Assembly (NCBI RefSeq): GCF_900186995.1
Contig: NZ_LT906463.1
Coordinates: 1,550,001-1,614,000 of the forward strand
DNA from: Haemophilus pittmaniae
GTDB lineage: Bacteria > Pseudomonadota > Gammaproteobacteria > Enterobacterales > Pasteurellaceae
Length of the DNA stretch: 64,000 nt
Direction of reading: 5' to 3'
The number at the start of each line of letters is the position of its first letter. The first letter of the stretch is position 1. Below are positions 10,271 to 17,190 of this stretch, piece by piece. The notes beneath the pieces were generated by a model that was not told where the DNA came from, searched no databases, and was given only the letters and a program-made list of their open reading frames with translations. Position numbers and translations under genes: made by a program.

Positions 10271-11443
10271 ATGAAGGGCAAAAAAGCAAATTCCAAATTA
10301 TTTCTTGTGTTATTACTCGGTGTATTGTCGGCTTTCGGGCCTTTTGTAGTGGATTTGTATTTGCCCTCATTACCGCAATTAGCAGATTACTTCAATACTC
10401 ACGCCTCCATGACCCAACTGACGCTGACCACGGCGATGATTGGACTTGGAGTTGGGCAATTGTTTATCGGCCCATTAAGCGATAAATACGGGCGAAAAAA
10501 GCCGCTGATTATTTCATTGCTGATTTATGTGGTGAGTACCGTATTAATCGTATTTTCTCCGAATATCGAAAGCATGATTGTGTTACGCACACTGCAAGGT
10601 CTTTCTTCTGCCGGTAGCTTAGTCATTTCCCGTGCGGTAGCCACCGATTTATATCGCGGCCGTGAAATGACCCGTTTTTTCGGTCTACTGATGACGATCA
10701 ATGGCTTAGCGCCAATTATCTCGCCAATTTTGGGGAGCATATTGATTGAATACATTAATTGGAAAGGCGTATTTGTCTTCTTAGCACTTTTGGGTATCGT
10801 GGTGTTGCTATTTTGTTTCCGTCTGCGTGAAAGCCTTCTTCCGGAAAATCGCCAACCGGGCTCGATCTTCGCGAGTTTTGCGACCTTTGGTAGCCTGTTA
10901 AAAAACCGTTTGTTTATGAGCTTTGTGGGTATTCAAACCCTGTTATTAGGTGCTATGTTCGCCTATATCGCAGCATCGCCGTTTATTTTTCAAACCTTTT
11001 ATGGCCTCAATGCGGTGGCATTCGGGTTATGTTTTGGGTTAAATGGTGCGGCTTTAGTAATTGGTTCGACAAGAGGCGCTAAATTGACTAATCGCCGCGC
11101 GATGGTGCTTGGTATGGTTGGCTTTAGCGTAGCGGCAATTTATACGATTGCCATGTTGGTCATACAACCGCATTGGATTTTCGTGGAAATTGGTCTTTTC
11201 ATTATGTTAATGATGATGGGCTTTACTTTCCCGGCCATTTCTTCTTTGGCTATGGAAAGTGAGCGACAAAATGCCGGTAGTGCTTCTGCGATGCTCGGCT
11301 TTGCACCGTTTTTCTTCGGCGGGATTGTTTCGCCATTGGTGGGTATCGGTAATATTTTCTATGCCACAGCGCTAGTGATTTTCTTCTGTGGCGTGCTGGG
11401 ATTAGGCCTGTATATGCGAATTCGTCGCGCGATTGAAGGTTAA
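10271..11443 (+). CDS. Bcr/CflA family multidrug efflux transporter
   Basis: Inner-membrane MFS drug:proton antiporter of the Bcr/CflA subfamily (12 predicted helices). The start at 10271 (MKGKKANSKLF) follows an AGAGGA ribosome site; the 34 upstream in-frame codons lack one and are rejected. The first helix has the family FGPFVVDLYLPSLP segment, and the loop 2-3 motif A is GPLSDKYGRKKPL (near residue 75). Length 390 is typical. It is a single gene: element R2 lies upstream and a strong hairpin downstream. Substrate is unknown; Bcr relatives export bicyclomycin, sulfonamides or chloramphenicol. Confidence 0.88.
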   Translation: MKGKKANSKLFLVLLLGVLSAFGPFVVDLYLPSLPQLADYFNTHASMTQLTLTTAMIGLGVGQLFIGPLSDKYGRKKPLIISLLIYVVSTVLIVFSPNIESMIVLRTLQGLSSAGSLVISRAVATDLYRGREMTRFFGLLMTINGLAPIISPILGSILIEYINWKGVFVFLALLGIVVLLFCFRLRESLLPENRQPGSIFASFATFGSLLKNRLFMSFVGIQTLLLGAMFAYIAASPFIFQTFYGLNAVAFGLCFGLNGAALVIGSTRGAKLTNRRAMVLGMVGFSVAAIYTIAMLVIQPHWIFVEIGLFIMLMMMGFTFPAISSLAMESERQNAGSASAMLGFAPFFFGGIVSPLVGIGNIFYATALVIFFCGVLGLGLYMRIRRAIEG

Positions 11444-11457
11444 TCTTGAGCCAAAAT

Positions 11458-11486
11458 AAAAGCCGCATTGAATTGCGGCTTTTTTA
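11458..11486 (+). terminator. Terminator after the Bcr-like gene
   Basis: Hairpin AAAGCCGCA/TGCGGCTTT with a short loop followed by T residues, 15 bp after the stop. Its symmetric A/T flanks could also serve the convergent norM transcript. Confidence 0.8.
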
Positions 11487-11490
11487 TTGG

Positions 11491-11570
11491 GGAAACGCCC
11501 CCTCGAAAATAAAAGTTTTTCTAAAAATAGGTGTTAACCCATTGATTTTATTAGAAATACTTTAAAAATC
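11491..11570 (+). repeat. Dispersed intergenic element, copy R3
   Basis: Copy of the 78-bp family lying between the convergent Bcr-like and norM genes. It keeps the AAACGCCCC end and the core ATTGATTTTATTAG but has lost the flanking arm complementarity. Confidence 0.75.
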
Positions 11571-11585
11571 AGCTAATGCATTGAT

Positions 11586-12980
11586 TTATTTCAGTTTTTC
11601 TAAACGGGCAATGGCAGCTTCATCGGATTGGCTTTGTAATTTCCACATCCGCCAGAATAGCAATCCTGCGGCTACGCTCAGTGCGATAATAAAGGCCACC
11701 CAGAAACCTTTTGCACCGATTGATGGCATTAGCCAATCGGTACGGGACAAGCAGTAACCGATAGGCATACCAAGCCCCCAGTAGGAGAAGAGGGTGATCC
11801 ATAAAATGGTTTTGGTATCTTTATAGCCACGCAAGATGCCGCAAACTACCACTTGGGTTGAATCGGAAAACTGGTAAAGCGCAGTAATGATTAAGAGCCC
11901 GGATGCTAACGCAATAACTTGCGGTTCTTTGACGAAAATACTCGCGATGAAATCGCCCCACAATATTAAAATTGCCGCCATAACGGCTGCAATCAATAGC
12001 CCTATAAATAATCCGCCGTAGCTGATTTCTTTGGCATGTTGTATTTCTTTGGCGCCTAATGCTTGGCTCACCAAAATGGTACAGGCCATACCAATAGACA
12101 TCGGGAACATAAACATAATCGAGGACACGTTTAATGCGATTTGGTGGCTGGCAACTACCTCAGCACCTAACGGTGAAAGCAATAGGGAACTGAGGGCAAA
12201 TAAGGCCACTTCGCTACTTAATGCCACGCCAATAGGGAAGCCCAGTTTGAATAATTTGCTAATCGTAGCACGATCGGGCGCTTCAAAGAGCGGGGAGAAT
12301 ACTTTTAAGGAACGTTCGCTGTGATTTTTATAGGAATAAAGTAGCATCATCAATGCCATCAACCAGTTCACAATTGCTGTTGCGATACCACAACCGACCG
12401 CGCCAAAAGCAGGTAGTCCAAGTTTGCCGTAGATCAGTACATAGTTAAGCGGAATATTGACCAATAAACCACAGAAAGTAATTACCATGGCCGGTTTAGT
12501 TTTGGCAATGCCGTCATTTAAGCAACGAAAGTTAATCAGCAGCAGGTACCCCGGCAAGCCCCATAACATGGCATGCAGATAATCGGTGGTAATGCTCGCC
12601 ATTTTGGCATCCATCTGCATATAACCTAAAACGCCGTCACTAAAATAGATCAACAGACCGATAGGAATGCAGCAAAGCATGGCAAGCCACAGACCTTGAC
12701 GGACTTGGTGGGCGATCTTGTGACGCTGGCCGGAGCCGTTTAAATAGGCTACGGTTGGGGGAAGCGCCAATAAAATACCGTGGCCGAAAAGCACTAATGG
12801 TAACCAGATTGATGCGCCGACCGCAATTGCGGCCATATCGGTAGCACTCACCCGACCGGCCATGATGGTATCCACCAAGCCCATTGAGTTTTGTGCGATT
12901 TGAGCCAATAAAATCGGTGTAGCGATTTTTATTAGCTTACGAAGATCCGCGCCATCGCGGGAGAAAAGACTAACTTGCAT
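11586..12980 (-). CDS. norM: MATE-family multidrug efflux pump NorM
   Basis: Cation-coupled exporter of the MATE family (12 membrane helices, two homologous halves). The start at 12980 ([19 protein letters not shown]) gives 464 residues, the usual size. The characteristic helix-1 segment [20 protein letters not shown] is present near residue 17-36. An in-frame upstream extension to 13058 would run into ribE and is rejected. It diverges from ribE with 45 bp between the starts, the same norM/ribE pairing seen in H. influenzae. Drug range is inferred from family members (fluoroquinolones, dyes). Confidence 0.93.
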   Translation of the reverse strand: MQVSLFSRDGADLRKLIKIATPILLAQIAQNSMGLVDTIMAGRVSATDMAAIAVGASIWLPLVLFGHGILLALPPTVAYLNGSGQRHKIAHQVRQGLWLAMLCCIPIGLLIYFSDGVLGYMQMDAKMASITTDYLHAMLWGLPGYLLLINFRCLNDGIAKTKPAMVITFCGLLVNIPLNYVLIYGKLGLPAFGAVGCGIATAIVNWLMALMMLLYSYKNHSERSLKVFSPLFEAPDRATISKLFKLGFPIGVALSSEVALFALSSLLLSPLGAEVVASHQIALNVSSIMFMFPMSIGMACTILVSQALGAKEIQHAKEISYGGLFIGLLIAAVMAAILILWGDFIASIFVKEPQVIALASGLLIITALYQFSDSTQVVVCGILRGYKDTKTILWITLFSYWGLGMPIGYCLSRTDWLMPSIGAKGFWVAFIIALSVAAGLLFWRMWKLQSQSDEAAIARLEKLK

Positions 12981-13025
12981 AAGTTTGCTATACTGTGTCC
13001 GTTTTTTTGACGTAAGGAATAAAGA

Positions 13026-13640
13026 ATGTTTACCGGAATCGTACAGGGCGTTGCCCAAATTCAGGCCATTAAAAAATCAGATCATTTTAGAACACAGACC
13101 ATAAAATTACCACCGGCAATGCGTCAAGGATTGCAAGTCGGAGCATCCATTGCCAATAACGGGGTGTGTTTGACGGTGACACAAATTGACGGAGATTTGG
13201 TGAGTTTCGACATTATGCAGGAAACTTTACGCATCACTAATCTCGGCAGTTTAGAGGTGGGGGATTTTGTGAATATCGAACGCGCGATGCAGATGGGCGA
13301 TGAAATTGGTGGGCATATTCTCTCCGGCCATGTTTATTGCACCGCGAGTGTTTCACATATTATTGAAACTGAAAATAATCGTCAGGTTTGGTTTAAATTG
13401 CCGAATAAAGATGTGATGAAATATATCCTTACCAAAGGCTTTATCGCCATTGATGGTATTAGCCTGACCATTGGTGAAGTTAAAGAAGATGAATTTTGCG
13501 TGAATTTAATTCCTGAAACCTTGCACCGAACCCTTATCGGAAAACGCCAAATAGGGGATTTAGTGAATATCGAAATAGATCCACAAACCCAAGCGATCGT
13601 GGATACTGTAGAGCGATATTTGCAGGGAAGAGGATTATAG
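13026..13640 (+). CDS. ribE: Riboflavin synthase, alpha subunit
   Basis: Catalyses dismutation of two 6,7-dimethyl-8-ribityllumazine molecules to riboflavin plus the pyrimidinedione. The 204-residue protein shows the N-terminal [10 protein letters not shown] motif and two internally repeated lumazine-binding barrels (about 1-95 and 97-190), each with a [13 protein letters not shown] or [16 protein letters not shown] motif. There is no room for an FMN riboswitch in the 45-bp divergent spacer with norM. The following 90-residue gene starts 35 bp later in the same orientation and probably shares the transcript. Confidence 0.95.
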   Translation: MFTGIVQGVAQIQAIKKSDHFRTQTIKLPPAMRQGLQVGASIANNGVCLTVTQIDGDLVSFDIMQETLRITNLGSLEVGDFVNIERAMQMGDEIGGHILSGHVYCTASVSHIIETENNRQVWFKLPNKDVMKYILTKGFIAIDGISLTIGEVKEDEFCVNLIPETLHRTLIGKRQIGDLVNIEIDPQTQAIVDTVERYLQGRGL

Positions 13641-13675
13641 TATCACCAGAATTTAATCAGCTAAGGTTCAAATGT

Positions 13676-13948
13676 ATGAAACGCTATTATGACTTAAATC
13701 CCAGCAGTCCATTTTTTAACTTGATGCAAGATACCACGGAAGAAAATAAATTAACCGAGGATGAAAAAGAAAGAATTGTTTGGATTACAAGAACAAACCT
13801 TGTTGCAGTTGATCTCGAAACTGAAAAAAGCACAGCAGATGAAATGAACTATATCATTTACGGTGCGTTGAACAATATACCATCAGAGGAAATTGCCAAA
13901 AATTTACTCATCAATGAAATTGGCAGCGAAGCTGAAAAGTATTTATAA
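13676..13948 (+). CDS. Small acidic protein of unknown function
   Basis: Ninety residues, not recognised. It is rich in Glu/Asp and Asn (ending NEIGSEAEKYL), has no signal peptide, membrane segment or cysteines, and looks mostly helical from about residue 20. A TAAGG ribosome site lies before the ATG. It sits 35 bp after ribE, before a strong terminator, and about 90 bp from a degenerate CRISPR repeat, at the edge of the accessory block. It does not match the AcrIIC proteins I can recall, so no anti-CRISPR claim is made. The clean start, stop and terminator argue for a real gene; function unknown. Confidence 0.65.
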   Translation: MKRYYDLNPSSPFFNLMQDTTEENKLTEDEKERIVWITRTNLVAVDLETEKSTADEMNYIIYGALNNIPSEEIAKNLLINEIGSEAEKYL

Positions 13949-13967
13949 ATTGGAGTAGAAGTAACTT

Positions 13968-14010
13968 AAAAAATCACATTAAATAGAAGTATTTTTTAAT
14001 GTGATTTTTT
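13968..14010 (+). terminator. Terminator after the 90-residue gene
   Basis: A 15-bp stem AAAAATCACATTAAA with its complement, then a run of T. It closes the ribE transcript and marks the left border of the accessory block. Confidence 0.8.
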
Positions 14011-14033
14011 ATTGGTTATTCTTAGTAAAAGCA

Positions 14034-14069
14034 GTAATAGCGCTATATTTTATTTCGTAGTGCTACAAT
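14034..14069 (+). CRISPR. Degenerate type II-C CRISPR repeat
   Basis: A 36-nt segment that aligns without gaps to the intact repeat at 15796-15831 at 27 of 36 positions. It is best conserved at the 3' end (TTTCG-AGTGCTACAAT), including the extended -10-like TGCTACAAT that gives each type II-C repeat its own promoter. It has the same orientation as the intact repeat. Decay is typical of the oldest, leader-distal repeat. No further repeat is seen 30 nt downstream. Confidence 0.7.
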
Positions 14070-14197
14070 CCACTCAGAGATAGGTCGTTATCAGAGAGTT
14101 CTTCATTACACTCTTGCAAAAAAATTTTCAACAAGCGCTTAACATCGAGCACAGATAAAGGCAATGAAATTGGATACCGAGTTTTACCTTGAACCAT
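14063..14197 (-). CDS. Short reading frame abutting the degenerate repeat (doubtful gene)
   Basis: A 44-codon frame starting MVQGKTRYPISLPL and ending SGL, with an in-frame stop just upstream. Its stop codon is supplied by the degenerate CRISPR repeat, which suggests the C-terminal end of a longer phage or host gene cut at the repeat border. No clear ribosome site is seen. The product is not recognised. It could be chance; it is listed because it helps locate the junction. Confidence 0.3.
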   Translation of the reverse strand: MVQGKTRYPISLPLSVLDVKRLLKIFLQECNEELSDNDLSLSGL

Positions 14198-14285
14198 TTT
14201 CAAATCGTTTAAAAAAAATCATTCGATAAATCGCCCCTATAATCATAAAAACGCAAATACGCGCGATTTAGGGCGGTTTTATGTT

Positions 14286-14702
14286 TTATTTAATTACACT
14301 CCGAAAATAGGCTTGCACATCCTCTAAAATATCGTCCTCGTCCTGCGGGGTTAAAACCAAGAACGGACGGGCGGGAATATCGACTTTTCGCCCACGTCCG
14401 GCTTTACCACCAAATTGATGGATTGCCGCGTAAGGCTCATTTGTTCCGACTATGGCGATGTTATTATCATAATAGCTGGTGATACTATTCATTAGATTTT
14501 CTGTATCAACAAGCGGCGTGCCTTGACGATATTTCAGCCCTAACCACTTCGGACGCCCGCCCGCGTCAAAGTTTTGCAACACCGCTGATTCCATTGTGCC
14601 GGCAATGCTACGCATGAGTGGCGTACGGTCTCGTGCGGCTGCCGCTAACCGTTCTAATATTGTGGCAATTTGTTGCGCATTATTAATTTCAATTTCTATC
14701 AT
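14286..14702 (-). CDS. Mu-like phage virion morphogenesis protein (gpG-like)
   Basis: Homologue of Mu gpG / the phage virion morphogenesis (tail completion) family. The start is taken at 14702 (MIEIEINNAQQIATILERLA, the family-like N terminus), giving 138 residues; an in-frame ATG at 14735 would add 11 residues. Family features include RTPLMRSIAGTMESAVLQNF near residue 25 and the AAIHQFGGKAGRG...PARPFL block near 95-120. The gene seems intact but isolated: the usual neighbours (protease/scaffold, major capsid) are missing downstream and only a truncated F gene lies upstream. It is therefore a remnant, not a functional prophage. Confidence 0.8.
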   Translation of the reverse strand: MIEIEINNAQQIATILERLAAAARDRTPLMRSIAGTMESAVLQNFDAGGRPKWLGLKYRQGTPLVDTENLMNSITSYYDNNIAIVGTNEPYAAIHQFGGKAGRGRKVDIPARPFLVLTPQDEDDILEDVQAYFRSVIK

Positions 14703-14742
14703 AAGCGTTGATTTTTTAAAATTAAGGAGGTACATTTACCTT

Positions 14743-14836
14743 GCCACTAGAAAAGCGATGAATCTCGATGATCGCGGGCGAAGAGGTGAAATAGACTCGG
14801 GACTGTGTGCGGTGGGTTCGAGCCCCGCCTAGTGGC
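14743..14836 (+). other. tRNA-like fold between phage F and G genes
   Basis: Eight-base-pair acceptor-like stem GCCACTAG/CTAGTGGC stacked directly on a T-arm (GTGGG-TTCGAGC-CCCGC). This gives a 13-bp acceptor/T helix as in bacterial tRNA-Sec, and the total length of 94 nt is also similar. A possible D-stem is GCGAT/ATCGC (14755-14775). No acceptable 5-bp anticodon stem with a 7-nt loop could be found, and there is no encoded CCA. It fills the F-G gap on the opposite strand to both genes. It could be a decayed or unusual phage tRNA, or coincidence. Confidence 0.4.
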
Positions 14837-15785
14837 TTACTCTTTAAATGCCTTTCTCCATTGCTTATCGCTCACTAATCTAAACGACTGTACAAAAATT
14901 TCCGATTCTTTGCTCAGAGCTTTCAATACGGCAAGTAATTTCTTACCATTCACATCCTTATAAAATTGATACCCAAGCTTATCCTCTACGATTTTATCCG
15001 GAGAGTTGATAATATCCGGCAAACTTGCATAATCATCGATTCCAAACTCCTGCCCATCACGACTATTAAACTGTTTGATTAAGGTATCGTCAGATAGCCA
15101 CACTGTGCCGGTTTTACTTTGCAATAAGTTTTTGCTTTGCACACTCAAGACACCTGCCGCAAACTTAAAGTTTTTGGTTAAACCATCACGTACCTGCAAC
15201 ATTTGCTCGGCAGTGAGTTTCTTCCCTTCATGGCTAGATGATTGCTTAATTTCTGTCACCTGTTTCGCCAGCAAATTAAAATCATGAGCAAATTCGCTTC
15301 CGCGCATCTCCACCTTGGCAAACTGGTGCGCCAGCTTTTCCGGGTAAAGATCTAAATTCGGCTTATAGTTCAATCGTCCAACATTATAATCAAAGCCTTT
15401 ATCCGTTACTCGTACCGTGCCATCGGGCAATTTAAAACCAATCGTTTTTTCACGGTTTCCGGCTTTATCGGCAGGGCGTTCAACTTCGACTAAAAATTCT
15501 GAGCTGTCGTCCGGTTTATCCATGCCACGGCGTTGTAAATCACGTTCAGCAAGTGCAATCACTGAGCAGCGACAATTAAACCCATTTGGTGGGTAAAATG
15601 TCGCCCAAAATGGATCATCATAACGGTAAATTTTGCCGTTTAATGCTAAATGAGCCGGGCGGGTTCTTTCGTCGCCTACGGCGGAATATTGCCAGTAGGG
15701 GCGATTGTCTACATTATCCCGCATGCGTTGATAGCGAGCCGCAGAATAAGCCGTCAGCATATTTACTCTGTAAGTCGTATTTAAA
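14837..15785 (-). pseudogene. 5'-truncated Mu-like head morphogenesis gene (gpF-like) with nuclease-like tail
   Basis: The C-terminal part of a Mu gpF / SPP1 gp7-type minor head protein. An ATG-initiated frame runs from 15760 (307 codons), but family similarity continues upstream in frame (TTYRVNMLTAYSAARYQRM) to about 15785, next to the CRISPR repeat; roughly 100 N-terminal residues are missing. The diagnostic PPNGFNCRCSV motif is near residue 58. The last 150 residues differ from classical gpF. They resemble the BECR-type nuclease domains (PBECR) fused to such head proteins: VWLSDDTLIKQF, DYASLPDII and a final SFRLVSDKQWRK. The nuclease assignment is by pattern memory and moderate. Confidence 0.72.
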
Positions 15786-15795
15786 CAGCGGGGGG

Positions 15796-15831
15796 GTTGT
15801 AGCTCCCTTTTTCATTTCGCAGTGCTATAAT
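15796..15831 (+). CRISPR. Single intact type II-C CRISPR repeat
   Basis: A 36-nt repeat starting GTTGTAGCTCCC and ending GCAGTGCTATAAT, very close to the N. meningitidis type II-C repeat and complementary to the tracrRNA anti-repeat at 20475-20510. Its last nine bases TGCTATAAT form a perfect extended -10 promoter element. It is the only full repeat in the window. The sequence 5' of it is phage F gene DNA, and the sequence 3' of it is a hairpin and then cas2. Orientation is opposite to the cas genes. Confidence 0.9.
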
Positions 15832-15841
15832 AGGGACAGCA

Positions 15842-15880
15842 AAAAGCCTCATGCCGCAAGGTTTAGGGGCTTTTGTTTTG
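15842..15880. terminator. Hairpin between cas2 and the CRISPR repeat
   Basis: AAAAGCC/GGCTTTT stem with T-rich tracts on both sides, so it could stop the cas transcript on the minus strand and any outward transcript from the repeat promoter on the plus strand. It occupies the place of a leader. Confidence 0.55.
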
Positions 15881-15892
15881 TCTAAAAAATGG

Positions 15893-16219
15893 CTAAAAAA
15901 GCAATAATTGATTTGAATTGACCTTTTTTTCTTGCAGTTTTTTCTCTCCCACTAAAATTTCCATGCTCGCAAATTGTTTTTCTGTAATAGATAAGCATCG
16001 AATAGAGCCTTCTTCAGGTAAGTGTGCAACGAGTCTTTTATGATGTTTTTCTAAAGCATCTCGCCCTTTAATAATTCGAGTGTAAATAGAAAGTTGCAAC
16101 ATTTGATAACCATCTTTAAGTAAAAATTGACGAAATTGGTTTGCAGCCCGCATTTTTGCTTTAGTAGTAACCGGTAAATCAAATAAAACGATCATACGCA
16201 TAAATACCCCCTCACTCAT
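15893..16219 (-). CDS. cas2: CRISPR-associated endoribonuclease-like Cas2
   Basis: Partner of Cas1 in the spacer-integration complex. The start at 16219 ([17 protein letters not shown]) overlaps the cas1 stop as ATGAGTGA; an alternative ATG at 16201 has a GAGGGG ribosome site. The product is 108 (or 102) residues, the usual size, with the ferredoxin-like first strand MIVLFDLP carrying the conserved Asp, then [20 protein letters not shown] longer frame opening at 16315 lies inside cas1 and is rejected. It is last of the cas9-cas1-cas2 set, with a hairpin and the single repeat just beyond. Confidence 0.92.
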   Translation of the reverse strand: MSEGVFMRMIVLFDLPVTTKAKMRAANQFRQFLLKDGYQMLQLSIYTRIIKGRDALEKHHKRLVAHLPEEGSIRCLSITEKQFASMEILVGEKKLQEKKVNSNQLLLF

Positions 16220-17129
16220 ATTGATATTCCTGCAATATATCGATTTCAGGTAACTGCAATAATGCTGCATTTTTTTGAATAAGTGTAATTTGTAAAGAGG
16301 AAATAGCTTTATCAATGGCAGTTAAAACACTCACTTTTTCTTGGTTAAAGCATAGTTGATGATGCAAGATTTTAATTAATTGCTGTTTTGATAGAGGACT
16401 GAGATTTTGGGAGAGTAATCCTTTTTCGAGCAAGTCCCATACCAGCAAATCAACAAGAGGGCGAAACGGTTCAATAAAATCATCCGCTAAATTAAAGGCA
16501 TTGAGTTCGCTATGATGAAATAAACCTAATTGAGGTAGCCAACCATAAAGAACAAGGCTTCTTGCCACAGCTGAACGCATAACGGAATAAGCATAGTTCA
16601 GATGTATATTAATCGAATTGTTTTCTTCTTTTCGTCTGAAATGAGCGCCGAATAATCCAGAGAAATAAATGACCGCACTTTGTGCCTCAATATTATCTTT
16701 ATCGCCTGATTTCACTAAATTAGCGAGCCGTAGTAACCGCTCTGATTTTTCTTGATGCTGACAGAGTGATAAGACTTTTGCTTGATTACGAATTTTTTGT
16801 TGCACAATGCGTTGCCAAAGTTGTTTTTTCAGTGGCAAGCTCGTTTCAAGTTGTAATTTAAGGGTTTTTAATTGTCGATAATATTGATTAAAAGGGAGCC
16901 ATTGACCACAAGGTAAAAATTGTTCATCACAACTCAATAAAGTAATCCCGTATAAACCGAATGCCGAGAGCAATGGAAGGGTAATCACTGTTTCTCGGCT
17001 TTCCACAACAACAATAGCAATATCTTCTAAAGGAACGGTAAATTCGTTTCCTTCTTGTTGAATCAACATTTGTTGTTGATGCAAAGAGAGTTTTCCTCCC
17101 TTACTAATAAGAAGACTTCTCCATGTCAT
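16212..17129 (-). CDS. cas1: Type II CRISPR-associated integrase Cas1
   Basis: Metal-dependent integrase that inserts new spacers at the leader-side repeat together with Cas2. Length 305 is typical for type II-C. Likely metal ligands are in place: Glu148 ([11 protein letters not shown]), His205/His206 ([12 protein letters not shown]) and Asp near 220 ([10 protein letters not shown]). The start ATG follows AAGGATAC. An exact uptake signal AAGTGCGGT is embedded at codons for Ser-Ala-Val (150-152). It is separated from cas9 by 61 bp containing a terminator-like hairpin, so it may be expressed less than cas9 or from its own signal. Confidence 0.95.
   Translation of the reverse strand: MTWRSLLISKGGKLSLHQQQMLIQQEGNEFTVPLEDIAIVVVESRETVITLPLLSAFGLYGITLLSCDEQFLPCGQWLPFNQYYRQLKTLKLQLETSLPLKKQLWQRIVQQKIRNQAKVLSLCQHQEKSERLLRLANLVKSGDKDNIEAQSAVIYFSGLFGAHFRRKEENNSINIHLNYAYSVMRSAVARSLVLYGWLPQLGLFHHSELNAFNLADDFIEPFRPLVDLLVWDLLEKGLLSQNLSPLSKQQLIKILHHQLCFNQEKVSVLTAIDKAISSLQITLIQKNAALLQLPEIDILQEYQYE
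16672..16680 (-). other. DNA uptake signal sequence inside cas1
   Basis: Exact nine-base core AAGTGCGGT (minus strand), preceded by A and followed by an A/T-rich ATTTATT tract in the spacing of the extended Haemophilus-type uptake signal. It lies within cas1 coding sequence. Confidence 0.8.
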
Positions 17130-17141
17130 AATGTATCCTTA

Positions 17142-17181
17142 TAAAAAATCCCCATACGTATACGTAGTACGTATGAGGATT
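17142..17181 (-). terminator. Terminator-like hairpin between cas9 and cas1
   Basis: On the minus strand a 14-bp stem (arms 17168-17181 and 17147-17160, one G-T pair) with a 7-nt loop is followed by six T. It lies 10 bp after the cas9 stop and 13 bp before cas1, so it should limit read-through from cas9 into cas1-cas2. Confidence 0.75.
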
Positions 17182-17190
17182 AAATTGAGA

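Noticed and set aside
13676..13948. Anti-CRISPR (AcrIIC) assignment for the 90-residue protein
   Set aside because: Location is suggestive, but the sequence does not resemble any AcrIIC protein I can recall, and it follows ribE at operon distance.
14070..14099. A surviving spacer after the degenerate repeat
   Set aside because: No repeat is found at the far side of this 30-nt stretch and it reads through into a short open frame, so spacer status cannot be supported.
14596..14832. 78-codon plus-strand frame over the gpG start and tRNA-like region
   Set aside because: Runs antisense through gpG and into the tRNA-like fold; no ribosome site and no similarity.
15842..15880. A rho-independent terminator strong enough to define the array end
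   Set aside because: The seven-base stem with a long loop is weak; it is listed only as a hairpin at moderate confidence.
15586..15885. 99-codon plus-strand frame crossing the phage fragment and CRISPR repeat
   Set aside because: Antisense to gpF motifs and passes through the repeat; coincidental.
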